This document shows positions 42,010 to 50,116 of a stretch of DNA of 64,000 bases, one piece after another. The stretch is taken from assembly GCA_028715985.1 (NCBI GenBank), contig JAQUQR010000001.1, positions 61,927 to 125,926 of the forward strand, written 5' to 3'. The notes under the pieces are model-generated. The model was given only the letters and a program-made list of their open reading frames with translations. It was not told the DNA's origin and ran no database searches. A program made the translations under genes and the position numbers. This DNA is from Methanocellales archaeon. GTDB lineage: Archaea > Halobacteriota > UBA148. Position 1 is the first letter of the stretch, and each line of letters opens with the position of its first letter.

Positions 42010-42087
42010 ATATAACGTCTCGTTGGTATGCAAGGCGAGGAATTTGGGCGGAGGAGTAAGCTGAAGCCAGATAATCGCCTGTTATAT
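42010..42087 (-). repeat. attC-like element 2 (78 nt)
   Basis: On the minus strand it starts ATATAAC (from 42087) and ends GTTATAT (to 42010), a perfect 7-bp terminal inverted repeat. An AGGCGA/TCGCCT pair lies inside. The start box is complementary to the core at the far end of the 189-aa gene cassette (42696-42702), as expected if both ends met in a circular cassette. Confidence 0.45.
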
Positions 42088-42101
42088 GAAGTCGGTTGAT
42101 A

Positions 42102-42671
42102 CTAAACATGGAATTGCTTTTCACATTCTTCTACCAGTTTCTCTACTCTCGCTAAATGCTTACTACATAATTTAAGAATATCTTCCTTCGCTTCTTCAAT
42201 GTAATACTCTCGATGGATATTAACTTTTGATTCGTGTGGAGACTTAGATAGCCGCCTGGGAACCACATTATTATCTTTATCAATAATTATGCTGACATTT
42301 TTTGAACGAATAATTTCCGTTACACCGTTAATTTTAATTGTGGGAGATATTGTACTCGTGCCTATGCTTACACCATTAACAAAAAACTCAGTTAAACAAA
42401 TAGGTAATATTGGTCTCAGATGAATAGTTTTAACCCGCAACTCATTAAAGAGCTTAAAGTCGTCGTTTTCCATTTCTTTTTGCTTATTTTTATACCATTT
42501 ATCGAATTCTGAGAAAGTCTTAAATTCATATTGCATAATAAAAGTCACACTGCGAGTTGCTGATAAAAAAGCACTTAAGTTATAAGCAAATGTCCTAGGG
42601 TTCTCTATTTTATCGCCCATTTGGTCAAGAAAGTATTTTGCTTCTTCCAATTTGCGTCTTGTGTCAGTCAT
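42102..42671 (-). CDS. hypothetical protein, 189 aa, candidate gene cassette
   Basis: I do not recognise the family with certainty. The N-terminal 65 residues are helical (RRKLEEAKYFLDQM, YNLSAFLSATRSVTFIMQYE) and resemble the HEPN-like helical start of uncharacterised cassette proteins. The middle is beta-rich (FFVNGVSIGTSTISPTIKIN) and the C-terminus helical with two Cys. There is no signal peptide. It sits tightly between attC-like elements (14 bases on the left, 24 on the right). Codon use is AT-rich. Confidence 0.6.
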   Translation of the reverse strand: MTDTRRKLEEAKYFLDQMGDKIENPRTFAYNLSAFLSATRSVTFIMQYEFKTFSEFDKWYKNKQKEMENDDFKLFNELRVKTIHLRPILPICLTEFFVNGVSIGTSTISPTIKINGVTEIIRSKNVSIIIDKDNNVVPRRLSKSPHESKVNIHREYYIEEAKEDILKLCSKHLARVEKLVEECEKQFHV

Positions 42672-42695
42672 AGTATCTCTAATTTGACCGATCTC

Positions 42696-42775
42696 ATATA
42701 ACGTATCATAGATAAAAGAAGTTGTCGAAGGTAATTTGTGGGAAGTATTTGCTTCCTTTTTATCCGCTGTTAGGC
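42696..42775 (-). repeat. attC-like element 1 (80 nt)
   Basis: On the minus strand it starts GCCTAAC (42775-42769) and ends GTTATAT (42702-42696). Inside, GATAAAAAGGAAG near the start pairs with CTTCTTTTATC near the end with one bulged A, and GGAAG-CAAATA-CTTCC forms a nested hairpin. The start box complements the GTTAGGC core preceding the MauJ-like gene (44082-44076). Confidence 0.5.
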
Positions 42776-42797
42776 GATTTAGTACTCATTGGTAAAA

Positions 42798-44006
42798 TCA
42801 AAAAATAGTTTTAGGCCTACTTTTATTTATTAATCTGAAAATCTCATGGTTTTCCAACCTATTGATCCCTAATGGATATATCCCATCCTTAATATACGAA
42901 AAAGAAAATTTGGAATAAAGTCTATGAATAACATCTATTTGCATAAGGGCTTTAGTTAACGCACCTGTCATTAGAGCACGTCCTGACTCAATGTTACCCT
43001 CGTATTTATTTTCATCAAAAGAAAAAACGGGAAAATCTAAAGGAGTTATAGTAACATCTTCTTTTGTTGGAACCGATGGGTCGCCCGTTGCGTAATATAT
43101 AAACTGTCGCTCAAATACGGTATCAGTTGTCTGTTTAAACCCTTGGTATGTCATTCCTCCACCACCCCCCTTAATGCCAAAGTATTCAATAGCTATCTGA
43201 CGCCAGAGCATTAGGAGGGTTTTATAAGCAGTTGACACTACGGTAGGATCAAAAGTCTCATACGGTAAAACGGTTTCTGTTTTAGCATGAAAGAGTTTGC
43301 AACGAATATTATCATATTGACTCGCAACAAGATAAGCAACGGGGTCGCTACAATTTTGTGGTACTAGAGGTGAAAGCGGTGATTTCTTATTGACTTCATA
43401 TAATGCCTGCAATAACCATTCCCGCTCGCCTTTGCCCTTGACTTTAGGGCAAATAATGCTCAACATAGATTCCAATCCTAAAAACAGATTCCTGTAAGCC
43501 TCATATAAATCTCGGCTAGACTGAGAAAGTCTATAATACCTAAAAGCTGGTATCCAATTAACAGGTGGTTTTGCGGGTTCTGGTATTATGTTGCCATCCT
43601 TATCGAGTATAACTCCGGAAACACTACTAATCGACATGCCTATATCTGTAGTAGAGACATGCCTGAGTATTATTTGCCCGTCGCTATTGAACAGAATAGC
43701 ATGTCTGTCTCCGGGAGACTTAATATTCATTTCGCCTTGTCCTTTTACAGATAGTAAATCAAGTGACTTTTGACATAATTCAAATCCTGTTGATAAAAGT
43801 TGTTCAACAGTTAAAATTTGTTTACTACGTGCTATAATGCACTGATTCCTCTGACAAACCTCCACTTCCCAATCATTATCACACGTCAATAACTCAGTAA
43901 TTTTGCTATCCGTTTCAAGAAAAAAAGCTATCCCGCTATTAAATACTTCCCCATTCTCTGGCTTTCCCTCACTACCACCAATGTAAATTGACCCAATACG
44001 TGCCAT
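42798..44006 (-). CDS. MauJ-like protein
   Basis: The 402-residue protein has the segment FRYYRLSQSSRDLYEAYRNLFLGLESMLS and GEREWLLQAL, features I associate with the family annotated as methylamine utilization protein MauJ, which is widespread outside mau clusters and has no proven function. The N-terminal 120 residues are beta-rich. No other mau gene is nearby, so a methylamine role is unlikely here. It fits as a gene cassette: an attC-like element ends 22 bases past its stop and another begins 69 bases before its start. Confidence 0.6.
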   Translation of the reverse strand: MARIGSIYIGGSEGKPENGEVFNSGIAFFLETDSKITELLTCDNDWEVEVCQRNQCIIARSKQILTVEQLLSTGFELCQKSLDLLSVKGQGEMNIKSPGDRHAILFNSDGQIILRHVSTTDIGMSISSVSGVILDKDGNIIPEPAKPPVNWIPAFRYYRLSQSSRDLYEAYRNLFLGLESMLSIICPKVKGKGEREWLLQALYEVNKKSPLSPLVPQNCSDPVAYLVASQYDNIRCKLFHAKTETVLPYETFDPTVVSTAYKTLLMLWRQIAIEYFGIKGGGGGMTYQGFKQTTDTVFERQFIYYATGDPSVPTKEDVTITPLDFPVFSFDENKYEGNIESGRALMTGALTKALMQIDVIHRLYSKFSFSYIKDGIYPLGINRLENHEIFRLINKSRPKTIF

Positions 44007-44075
44007 TTCTTCACCCCTAAACCATCTTGACGTACGGCAATGAATTTACTTTCTATTGATTTTGAGTACTATTTC

Positions 44076-44132
44076 GCCTAACTACTTATATCCAAACTTA
44101 AGTTCGCATATCCGTACATATTGACGTTATGT
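44076..44132 (-). repeat. attC-like element 0 (57 nt)
   Basis: On the minus strand it starts ACATAAC (44132-44126) and ends GTTAGGC (44082-44076), a consensus GTTRRRY core. The centre is the palindrome AACTTAAGTT extended by imperfect pairing (ATAT/ATAT, TAC/GTA). The GTTAGGC end matches the start box of element 1 across the MauJ-like gene. Confidence 0.45.
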
Positions 44133-44265
44133 CAGAGGTTAATTTTGTATATCCTCTCATTTTAGAAGGCTATCTAAAATCTGTTTCTTACGAATACATA
44201 ATCTTGAACCTAATTATCTTTTACTTATATTAATTACGACATAAAGCTTCTTGAACCTAAACTGA

Positions 44266-44370
44266 TTAGGCAATCTGATGAAACTTTAAATCAGATATTT
44301 CTTTATGCTCCAAATCCTCATTAAACCTTGGGTAAGTCAATACATCCAACTGCTCTGTACTAATTGTCAT
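44266..44370 (-). CDS. 34-aa ORF ending like the NifB-like protein's C-terminus
   Basis: ATG 44370 opens MTISTEQLDVLTYPRFNEDL and ends EHKEISDLKFHQIA, whose last 13 residues resemble the NifB-like C-terminus (HKEKSDLKFHQIAERL). The similarity comes from a 24-nt identical DNA stretch. It may be a mere recombination scar rather than an expressed gene; no clear ribosome-binding site is seen. Confidence 0.35.
   Translation of the reverse strand: MTISTEQLDVLTYPRFNEDLEHKEISDLKFHQIA
44269..44292. repeat. 24-nt direct repeat, left copy
   Basis: These bases are identical to 46762-46785 in the same orientation; similarity continues (GAT, TCTTTATG) for another 15 bases. The pair encloses the unknown membrane protein and methyltransferase genes. 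Confidence 0.85.
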
Positions 44371-44410
44371 TTTCTTATTTTGGGGGTTACTTTTTCATTT
44401 CTTAATTAAG

Positions 44411-45826
44411 TTATTTCTTTATGATGAGTTTTTTTAATTGATTTTTAAAATACCAATTGATAAATACCCATACAATTAAAGAGGTTAATATAGCAGCAAC
44501 TATTGTAACTACAACTTTTATTCCATATGTTAAGTTACTCACTGATATTAGGCTCAATAACACAAGTAAAAATGAGATTATAATAGCATATGCTTGATTT
44601 TTTCTGTTATTTGATAATTGCACAGTGGTCTCGATTATTTTTAATCCTTCTAGTAGATTGTTATAAGAGTCAGATACTTCTTTTTCCCTTAATCCCTTCC
44701 AAACTTGTCGATTCCAAGTAGGCAAGTATAATAACAAATATTCACCAAAGTTATAATAATGCTCCAGATTTTTAGAAAATAAATAATAGTATTTAATTAT
44801 TTCATTCATTGATGAAGTCGGTAATTTGATATCTAAAAACAGCGATAGTTTCCAAGATAGCACTTTTAAATAAAACACCTCAAATCTATAAAATTCTGTA
44901 AACAAATAATATGCTAGCACCCTATATTCTATAAAATCTTGAAAATTTTTTATATTTGGATTTAATGTCGTAATCGTTTTATTGTAGACCTCTTTTGCTT
45001 CATTGCCAAAAACATATATTGTCCCATCCTCAGACGGCATTGCTAATCTATCGTTATAGATAGCAATATTATCTAAGTATGTGGCTATAGTCTCTTTTCT
45101 TAGATCCTCAAAGGCTGAATCCCCAGAAAGTATGCCCCACAATTCGTTTATATATTTTTTTCCAAATTCATCGATTGATAGCTCTTCTTTAAAGCTTCTA
45201 ATAGTGATATAAGGATAACAATCGATTTTATCATAAACAAGTTCTTCTTCTTTATCTTTTATGCCTACCTTTTTTCCTTTTTCCAATATTTTTTGAATAT
45301 ATTGGTATCCTATATAATCTATGCGTTTATCATCTCTATATTTACTGTTTTTATAAGCAGTAATTGGTATTTTTTTAACAATTGAATATGGAAAAGCAGG
45401 AAGCCCCAATTTAACAACATTTATGACTTCCTCTATACAATGATTGCCTTTTAAGGGAACACACACTGTAAGAGTACCAACACCTATATCATATAACGTA
45501 CTAAAAATAATAAGATCGGTGTCTAAACTATCATTTGTATAACTACGTTCTTTAAATATTATGCGTGAATATTTATTTAAGTGTACATCTTCCTCAGAAA
45601 TATACATTTTATCTAAATAAGATATATTTCTGACAAATTTTGAACATTTATCAGCATATTTTTTTGACCCATTATCTTTAAATTGATCTAAAAGAATTCC
45701 AAAATCTGCTAGACTATTAACAATTTTTTTAGCATCAATAGGATGTCCAAAATCAAAGGAATACATAAAGATTATATCGGCATCCCCTAAAATTAATTTA
45801 TTTCTTTCTAAATTATTTGACTTCAT
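44411..45826 (-). CDS. large unknown protein with two C-terminal transmembrane helices
   Basis: This 471-residue, Lys/Ile/Tyr-rich protein is of very low GC. Residues 1-230 appear globular, 240-395 helical with several Tyr/Phe-rich helices, and two hydrophobic helices close the protein (about 405-425 and 432-455) before a Lys-rich end. The domain order superficially recalls CorA-type proteins, but no GMN motif is present. I do not recognise the family. It ends 40 bases from the direct repeat and is 15 bases downstream of the methyltransferase gene, so they form a two-gene cargo. Confidence 0.7.
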   Translation of the reverse strand: MKSNNLERNKLILGDADIIFMYSFDFGHPIDAKKIVNSLADFGILLDQFKDNGSKKYADKCSKFVRNISYLDKMYISEEDVHLNKYSRIIFKERSYTNDSLDTDLIIFSTLYDIGVGTLTVCVPLKGNHCIEEVINVVKLGLPAFPYSIVKKIPITAYKNSKYRDDKRIDYIGYQYIQKILEKGKKVGIKDKEEELVYDKIDCYPYITIRSFKEELSIDEFGKKYINELWGILSGDSAFEDLRKETIATYLDNIAIYNDRLAMPSEDGTIYVFGNEAKEVYNKTITTLNPNIKNFQDFIEYRVLAYYLFTEFYRFEVFYLKVLSWKLSLFLDIKLPTSSMNEIIKYYYLFSKNLEHYYNFGEYLLLYLPTWNRQVWKGLREKEVSDSYNNLLEGLKIIETTVQLSNNRKNQAYAIIISFLLVLLSLISVSNLTYGIKVVVTIVAAILTSLIVWVFINWYFKNQLKKLIIKK

Positions 45827-45841
45827 GTTAGTTCCTTAATA

Positions 45842-46648
45842 TTATTTGATACATACGATTAAAGTATAATTGTGATCCTCAAAAATAGGGTTATTTAAGA
45901 AAGTTGCTTTAAGTGTTTCATTGTATTCCTCAATTTTAGTTTTGAAATTGTCTTCCCCTACATCTTTTGCGTACAACCTAAGAGCAGATGTTGCTTTATC
46001 TGCCGCGAAGTTCACTAATTGACTTATATCATATTTGCGGAATTCTTGAATTTCTTTAATAGTGCTTATTTTAAAATTTGTGTTATTTAGTAATTCTATT
46101 AACGCATCTATATTTGGAAATCTCTCTGTTTCAATTTGGTAAATCTCGGGAAAATGTTTCATCAATACTAGATTACTCAATTGTTCATGAGATAAAGTGT
46201 TCAAAAGAAAAACTCCTTTTCTTTTCAATATTCTATGTATCTCTGATAGTGCCAGTTTTTTATCATAAACCCATTGAATTACTTGACTCATTACAGCCGT
46301 ATCAAACGAACTATTTTTAAATGGTAAAGATTCAGCATCACCAAGGATATAGTGACCAGATAAATCCTTTTCTTTTGCTTTTTTTAACATGTCTAACGAT
46401 TTATCTAAGCCACATAATAGTGCACAACGCTGGTCAGCGAACAAACTGGTATATCTGCCTATACCGCATCCAATGTCTATAACTTTCCTGTTGCAGAATT
46501 TGCCGTATTCAACGAATGAACTAAATAACTTAGGATACGGTTTCCTATGATTTTTAAATGCCTCAGGATATTCTTTATTTTGCATAATTATCTTATCTCT
46601 TATTTTTTTCAGAAATTTTAAATTCTCAAGTGGGTGGAACGATTGCAT
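45842..46648 (-). CDS. class I SAM-dependent methyltransferase, accessory
   Basis: The 268 residues show KVIDIGCGIGRYTSLFA (SAM motif I), GLDKSLDMLKKAKE, LGDAESLPFKNSSFD and IHRILKRKGVFLLNTLS, the Methyltransf_11/BioC-like pattern. The C-terminal 90 residues are variable. It is AT-rich like the following unknown gene and lies between the 24-nt direct repeats. The substrate is unknown; it could modify the neighbouring membrane protein or a small molecule. Confidence 0.85.
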   Translation of the reverse strand: MQSFHPLENLKFLKKIRDKIIMQNKEYPEAFKNHRKPYPKLFSSFVEYGKFCNRKVIDIGCGIGRYTSLFADQRCALLCGLDKSLDMLKKAKEKDLSGHYILGDAESLPFKNSSFDTAVMSQVIQWVYDKKLALSEIHRILKRKGVFLLNTLSHEQLSNLVLMKHFPEIYQIETERFPNIDALIELLNNTNFKISTIKEIQEFRKYDISQLVNFAADKATSALRLYAKDVGEDNFKTKIEEYNETLKATFLNNPIFEDHNYTLIVCIK

Positions 46649-46749
46649 ATAAGTCGTCCATATCCAACATTAATTTAGTATATTATAAAAGTAGTGACAT
46701 CTGAAATCTATTTCTGATATATCTTCTCGAATCCTATGAACTAACTGAT

Positions 46750-47583
46750 TTACAATCTTTCGGCAATCTGATGAAACTTTAAATCCGATTTCTCTTTATG
46801 ATATTCAACTTCTCCCGGAACTCCTATGGCATCAGCTCTGCATTGTTTGCAGCAGGTGAAAAGTCGCATGTGCTTTCTCACTGCCACTCTTGCTCTGTCC
46901 ATCTGCGCACAGCTAGGTCTCTTTAGCCTTCTGAACTCGCCCAGTGGTATGAGAGGCATGACGTTCATGATGTAGGCATAGGGTGACGCCCATCGAGCTA
47001 TTTCCTCGATCTCATGTTCGTTTATTTTGGGAATTAAAACCGTGTTTATCTTCACGGTGATGCCCATTTCTCTCGCGAGACGAACCCCCAATCGCTGGTT
47101 TCTGAGCAGTACGCCCAAGTCAGCACTTTTTTTGCCATCCAGAGTTATGTATCTATATATCTTTTTGGCTGTTTTAGGAGTAGCAGCATTGATCGTCACC
47201 GTTATGTAATCCAGACCAGACAGCTGATGCATTTTTTCCGGCAGCAGAAGACCGTTGGTGCATAAACAGGTCTTCAATTCGGGAAAATGATTTTTAACCA
47301 GAGCAAGCGTCTCAAAGGTCTGGTCATTTGCCAGCGGGTCCCCGGGTCCTGCCACTGCTACTATCCTGTTTCTGGGGTCTGCCTTGATGGCATTTTTTAC
47401 GGCGGAGAGGACTTCTGATGGTGGCATGATTTTTAGGGTTGCACCTGGCACGCCTCTCAAATCAGAACAAATGTTGGCTTCGCAATATCTGCATTTGATG
47501 TTGCACTTTGGTGCAACCGGCAGGTGTATTCTCCCCACATGAAAATGCGCATTTTCATCAAAACAAGGATGGTTCTCACTCAT
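46750..47583 (-). CDS. NifB-like radical SAM protein
   Basis: The 277 residues begin HPCFDENAHFHVGRIHLPVAPKCNIKCRYCE, which matches the NifB N-terminus (HPCF...H...R.HLPVAP.CN..C.YC) with the radical SAM CxxxCxxC. GPGDPLAN, CLCTNGLLLP, PLIPLGEF and the C-terminal CCKQCRADAIG are also NifB features. There is no fused NifX domain. NifB builds the 8Fe-9S-C cluster of nitrogenase, but no nitrogenase genes are here, so it may serve another cluster. Its start overlaps the herA stop by four bases. Confidence 0.85.
   Translation of the reverse strand: MSENHPCFDENAHFHVGRIHLPVAPKCNIKCRYCEANICSDLRGVPGATLKIMPPSEVLSAVKNAIKADPRNRIVAVAGPGDPLANDQTFETLALVKNHFPELKTCLCTNGLLLPEKMHQLSGLDYITVTINAATPKTAKKIYRYITLDGKKSADLGVLLRNQRLGVRLAREMGITVKINTVLIPKINEHEIEEIARWASPYAYIMNVMPLIPLGEFRRLKRPSCAQMDRARVAVRKHMRLFTCCKQCRADAIGVPGEVEYHKEKSDLKFHQIAERL
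46762..46785. repeat. 24-nt direct repeat, right copy (3' end of NifB-like gene)
   Basis: These bases are identical to 44269-44292. Here they encode the SDLKFHQIA end of the NifB-like protein; the distal copy lies 2.5 kb away beyond the accessory genes. Confidence 0.85.
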
Positions 47584-49106
47584 TCAAATATCCTGTCCAC
47601 ATTTTTGGATATCTCATCGATATCGCTGCTATTCATATTCATATTCTCAAAATGCCTCATCGACTTTGTATTATATTCCATTATCTCGATGACCGTCGGC
47701 ACTCTGATGGCATCTCCCACCGCCAGGACCGTCCTTGCTGGGATAGCGCCAACCACGCCCTCCCATGCACTCCTGTCTGGAATTCCAGCCAGCGCAGAGG
47801 TGATGTCGTTTGGCTCCTTTAACGACAGAATCAATCTGTTTGCTAATTGGCTCCGAACCTCATCGTCTATACGGGAGGGACGCTGGTCGATTAACGAGAG
47901 AACCAGGTTAAACTTCCTCGTCTCTCTGGCAAGTGTGCTGAGGATGGTATATGAAGCTATATGAGGATCTAAAAATTTGTGTGCCTCCTCTATGAACAAT
48001 ACGAGTCTTGGCAGCCCCTCTTTTTCACTATAGAGGTCATACAATCGTCTCGCTAGTATGTTTGCGATGAATAGATATGCGGTCATATCCCTGCCGTACT
48101 TTCCAAAGTCGAGTACGATGGACCTCTTTGCTTGAATCAGTGTTATTATGTGGCTGAAAATGTCGTGGGATGTATCCCTGACAAAGTCAAACCTGTCCAT
48201 TCGCGCAATCCTCCTCCTGAGCGCCTGAAGTGCGCCCGCATGAATCCTTTCGTCTGAATCCGGTGTAGCATTCAGAATGGCAGTTATGAGGTCCTTGTCC
48301 CCTTTTGTCCTGTCCAGGCAATATAAAGCATCTGCCATGGGGTCTGACAGGTCCTGAAAAGCGACGATGATGTCCGAGGGGGTTATCTCCCTGGGGCTGA
48401 TCACGAATGGTCTGGCTTCTGTGTTTGAAGGATCAAGCGAAAACATCTCCACCTTATGGGGGAAAAAGAATTTCAAGCCCGGAGAGTTGTCACTTTTGGA
48501 GTACATGCCGTACTCTTGGTGCATGTCAAACAGAAGTATGCTCGCCGTATCCTTTGCCAGAATGGAGTTGCACACGACCTTGCACAGGATGGTCTTTCCC
48601 ATGCCGGTACGACCAAAAATGGCAAAAGGCTTTTCGGTCAAGATGGCAAAGTCCAGCGGAATTTCGAAATCAGGTATGCCGCGCAAAGAGCCAATCGGCA
48701 TGGTAGTCTCCGTGGACTGATATATTTTCTGGGCATCCTCCTTGAGGGCCATTCGAACCTGTGAGAGGTAAGGGGGTATCGTCTCTGGCTCATGCAATTC
48801 ACCCTTATCATCTATCAGCTGAATGGGCTTTAACAAAGCTTTTGAGAAGAACATCTGCCCGCCGTACCCTTCGTGGATTCCCGGAGAGATCATAGGAACT
48901 ACCGACTCCCCAAGTTCGGATCCCGCGATTTGCTCGACGATCCCAACGGGCGGGTTGCGAATATCTTGGATCAGGCAGTAGAAGTCGTATCTTTTTCCTT
49001 CCACGATGATGGGATACCCTACCCTCAGATCCTCAGGGTTATCGAGCTCCAGTTTTGTATCGATGCCTCCTGAAACCGATGCTGATATAACCTCTCCGAT
49101 CTTCAT
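47580..49106 (-). CDS. herA: HerA DNA translocase/helicase
   Basis: The 508 residues have an N-terminal HAS barrel-like part (IGEVISASVSGGIDTKLEL), Walker A FGRTGMGKTILCKVV near residue 170, Walker B LVLFIEEAHKFLD and arginine-finger region DQRPSRIDDEVRSQLANRLIL. HerA forms a hexamer that works with NurA to resect DNA ends after Mre11-Rad50. It overlaps nurA upstream and the NifB-like gene downstream by four bases each, so all are translated from one mRNA. Confidence 0.95.
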   Translation of the reverse strand: MKIGEVISASVSGGIDTKLELDNPEDLRVGYPIIVEGKRYDFYCLIQDIRNPPVGIVEQIAGSELGESVVPMISPGIHEGYGGQMFFSKALLKPIQLIDDKGELHEPETIPPYLSQVRMALKEDAQKIYQSTETTMPIGSLRGIPDFEIPLDFAILTEKPFAIFGRTGMGKTILCKVVCNSILAKDTASILLFDMHQEYGMYSKSDNSPGLKFFFPHKVEMFSLDPSNTEARPFVISPREITPSDIIVAFQDLSDPMADALYCLDRTKGDKDLITAILNATPDSDERIHAGALQALRRRIARMDRFDFVRDTSHDIFSHIITLIQAKRSIVLDFGKYGRDMTAYLFIANILARRLYDLYSEKEGLPRLVLFIEEAHKFLDPHIASYTILSTLARETRKFNLVLSLIDQRPSRIDDEVRSQLANRLILSLKEPNDITSALAGIPDRSAWEGVVGAIPARTVLAVGDAIRVPTVIEIMEYNTKSMRHFENMNMNSSDIDEISKNVDRIFE

Positions 49107-50116
49107 CTGCTCACCCTGTCCAGAAACTCATGAAACATTCTCATCTTTGACCCTTCGATGTCAGTTCTTCCCCTGAGGATTTCTCCAAGGGATATGCCAT
49201 ATTTGGGAGCGAGTGCTATGATACTCTTTTCATATATGTCATGGAGCCTTCTTACCATCACAGCCAGTCGGTGCGCCTCTAATAGTGGATATATATAGCC
49301 CGGGCAGAGCTCCGACCTCGCATAGTGTGCCAGTAGCGGGAACACGCGCTCTGGACGCTCTTTGGTTTCTATATCTATCCTGAACCACTTCATAGCCATC
49401 GGATGCAACCTAGCGAAGTAAACGTCCCCATAACGGATATAGGTCCCCTCCAGATTCGCCTTGACATATAGGTAACCTTGCTTTTCGACCTTGAGCAACA
49501 GCTCCTCGTCGGTCGAAGGCGAGCCGAATGCATGAGTCTCAGAGTCTTTGGATACGCCGATCAGTACGTTCTCATGATCTTTACATCTTTGGATGGTGTC
49601 TTCCATCATATCTGAGAACTCGCTCAGGAAGGGTGGCGGTATGGTCAATGCGCCGTCAAGTGCCAACAGCTCCCCGGAAGTATTGCCTGAAACCTGATTC
49701 AGGAGTTTATACTCCTCAAATCTCCTGAGCTCGTTGGCCATATACGAGTAGGTGTTTAATTTCGACCTCCTTGCATGCTCAAAGATGCTCTTATATAGCT
49801 CAGATTGACCCTCAACGAACTCCTCATGCGCTGAGATCACAATTGGTCGCTCAACGATTGAGGAATTCTTGAGCTTGAAGCCTGTTTTTGTGCCAACAAC
49901 GAACGTGTATTCCAGTGCACAGACCCTAATCACAGCTAATTTGATCCCGGCAAGATCCAAAATGAAGGAGTGCGACCCATCGATGGCTACCAAGTCCCTG
50001 GTCTCATCGGCCAGTTTGAACTCCTCTATCGCCACATCTTTTAACGTCGTTTGGTCTTTTTCGTGTGCTAGGTGGCTATACCTTTTGATGTCCTCTAATG
50101 CATCGGCGAAATTCAC
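49103..50116 (-). CDS. nurA: NurA 5'-3' nuclease
   Basis: The 337 residues carry the NurA motif LVAIDGSHSFILDLAG (catalytic Asp in strand 1), LLALDGALTIPP with the second Asp, and VLIGVSKDSE with a downstream acidic/Lys element, plus the HAHRLAVMVRR-like C-terminal region (LEAHRLAVMVRRLHD). NurA digests the 5' strand within the HerA complex. It overlaps rad50 upstream and herA downstream by four bases. Confidence 0.92.
   Translation of the reverse strand: MNFADALEDIKRYSHLAHEKDQTTLKDVAIEEFKLADETRDLVAIDGSHSFILDLAGIKLAVIRVCALEYTFVVGTKTGFKLKNSSIVERPIVISAHEEFVEGQSELYKSIFEHARRSKLNTYSYMANELRRFEEYKLLNQVSGNTSGELLALDGALTIPPPFLSEFSDMMEDTIQRCKDHENVLIGVSKDSETHAFGSPSTDEELLLKVEKQGYLYVKANLEGTYIRYGDVYFARLHPMAMKWFRIDIETKERPERVFPLLAHYARSELCPGYIYPLLEAHRLAVMVRRLHDIYEKSIIALAPKYGISLGEILRGRTDIEGSKMRMFHEFLDRVSR

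Noticed and set aside
44411..45826. CorA magnesium transporter
   Set aside because: Two C-terminal TM helices are present but the GMN signature is missing and the N-terminal part does not resemble CorA.
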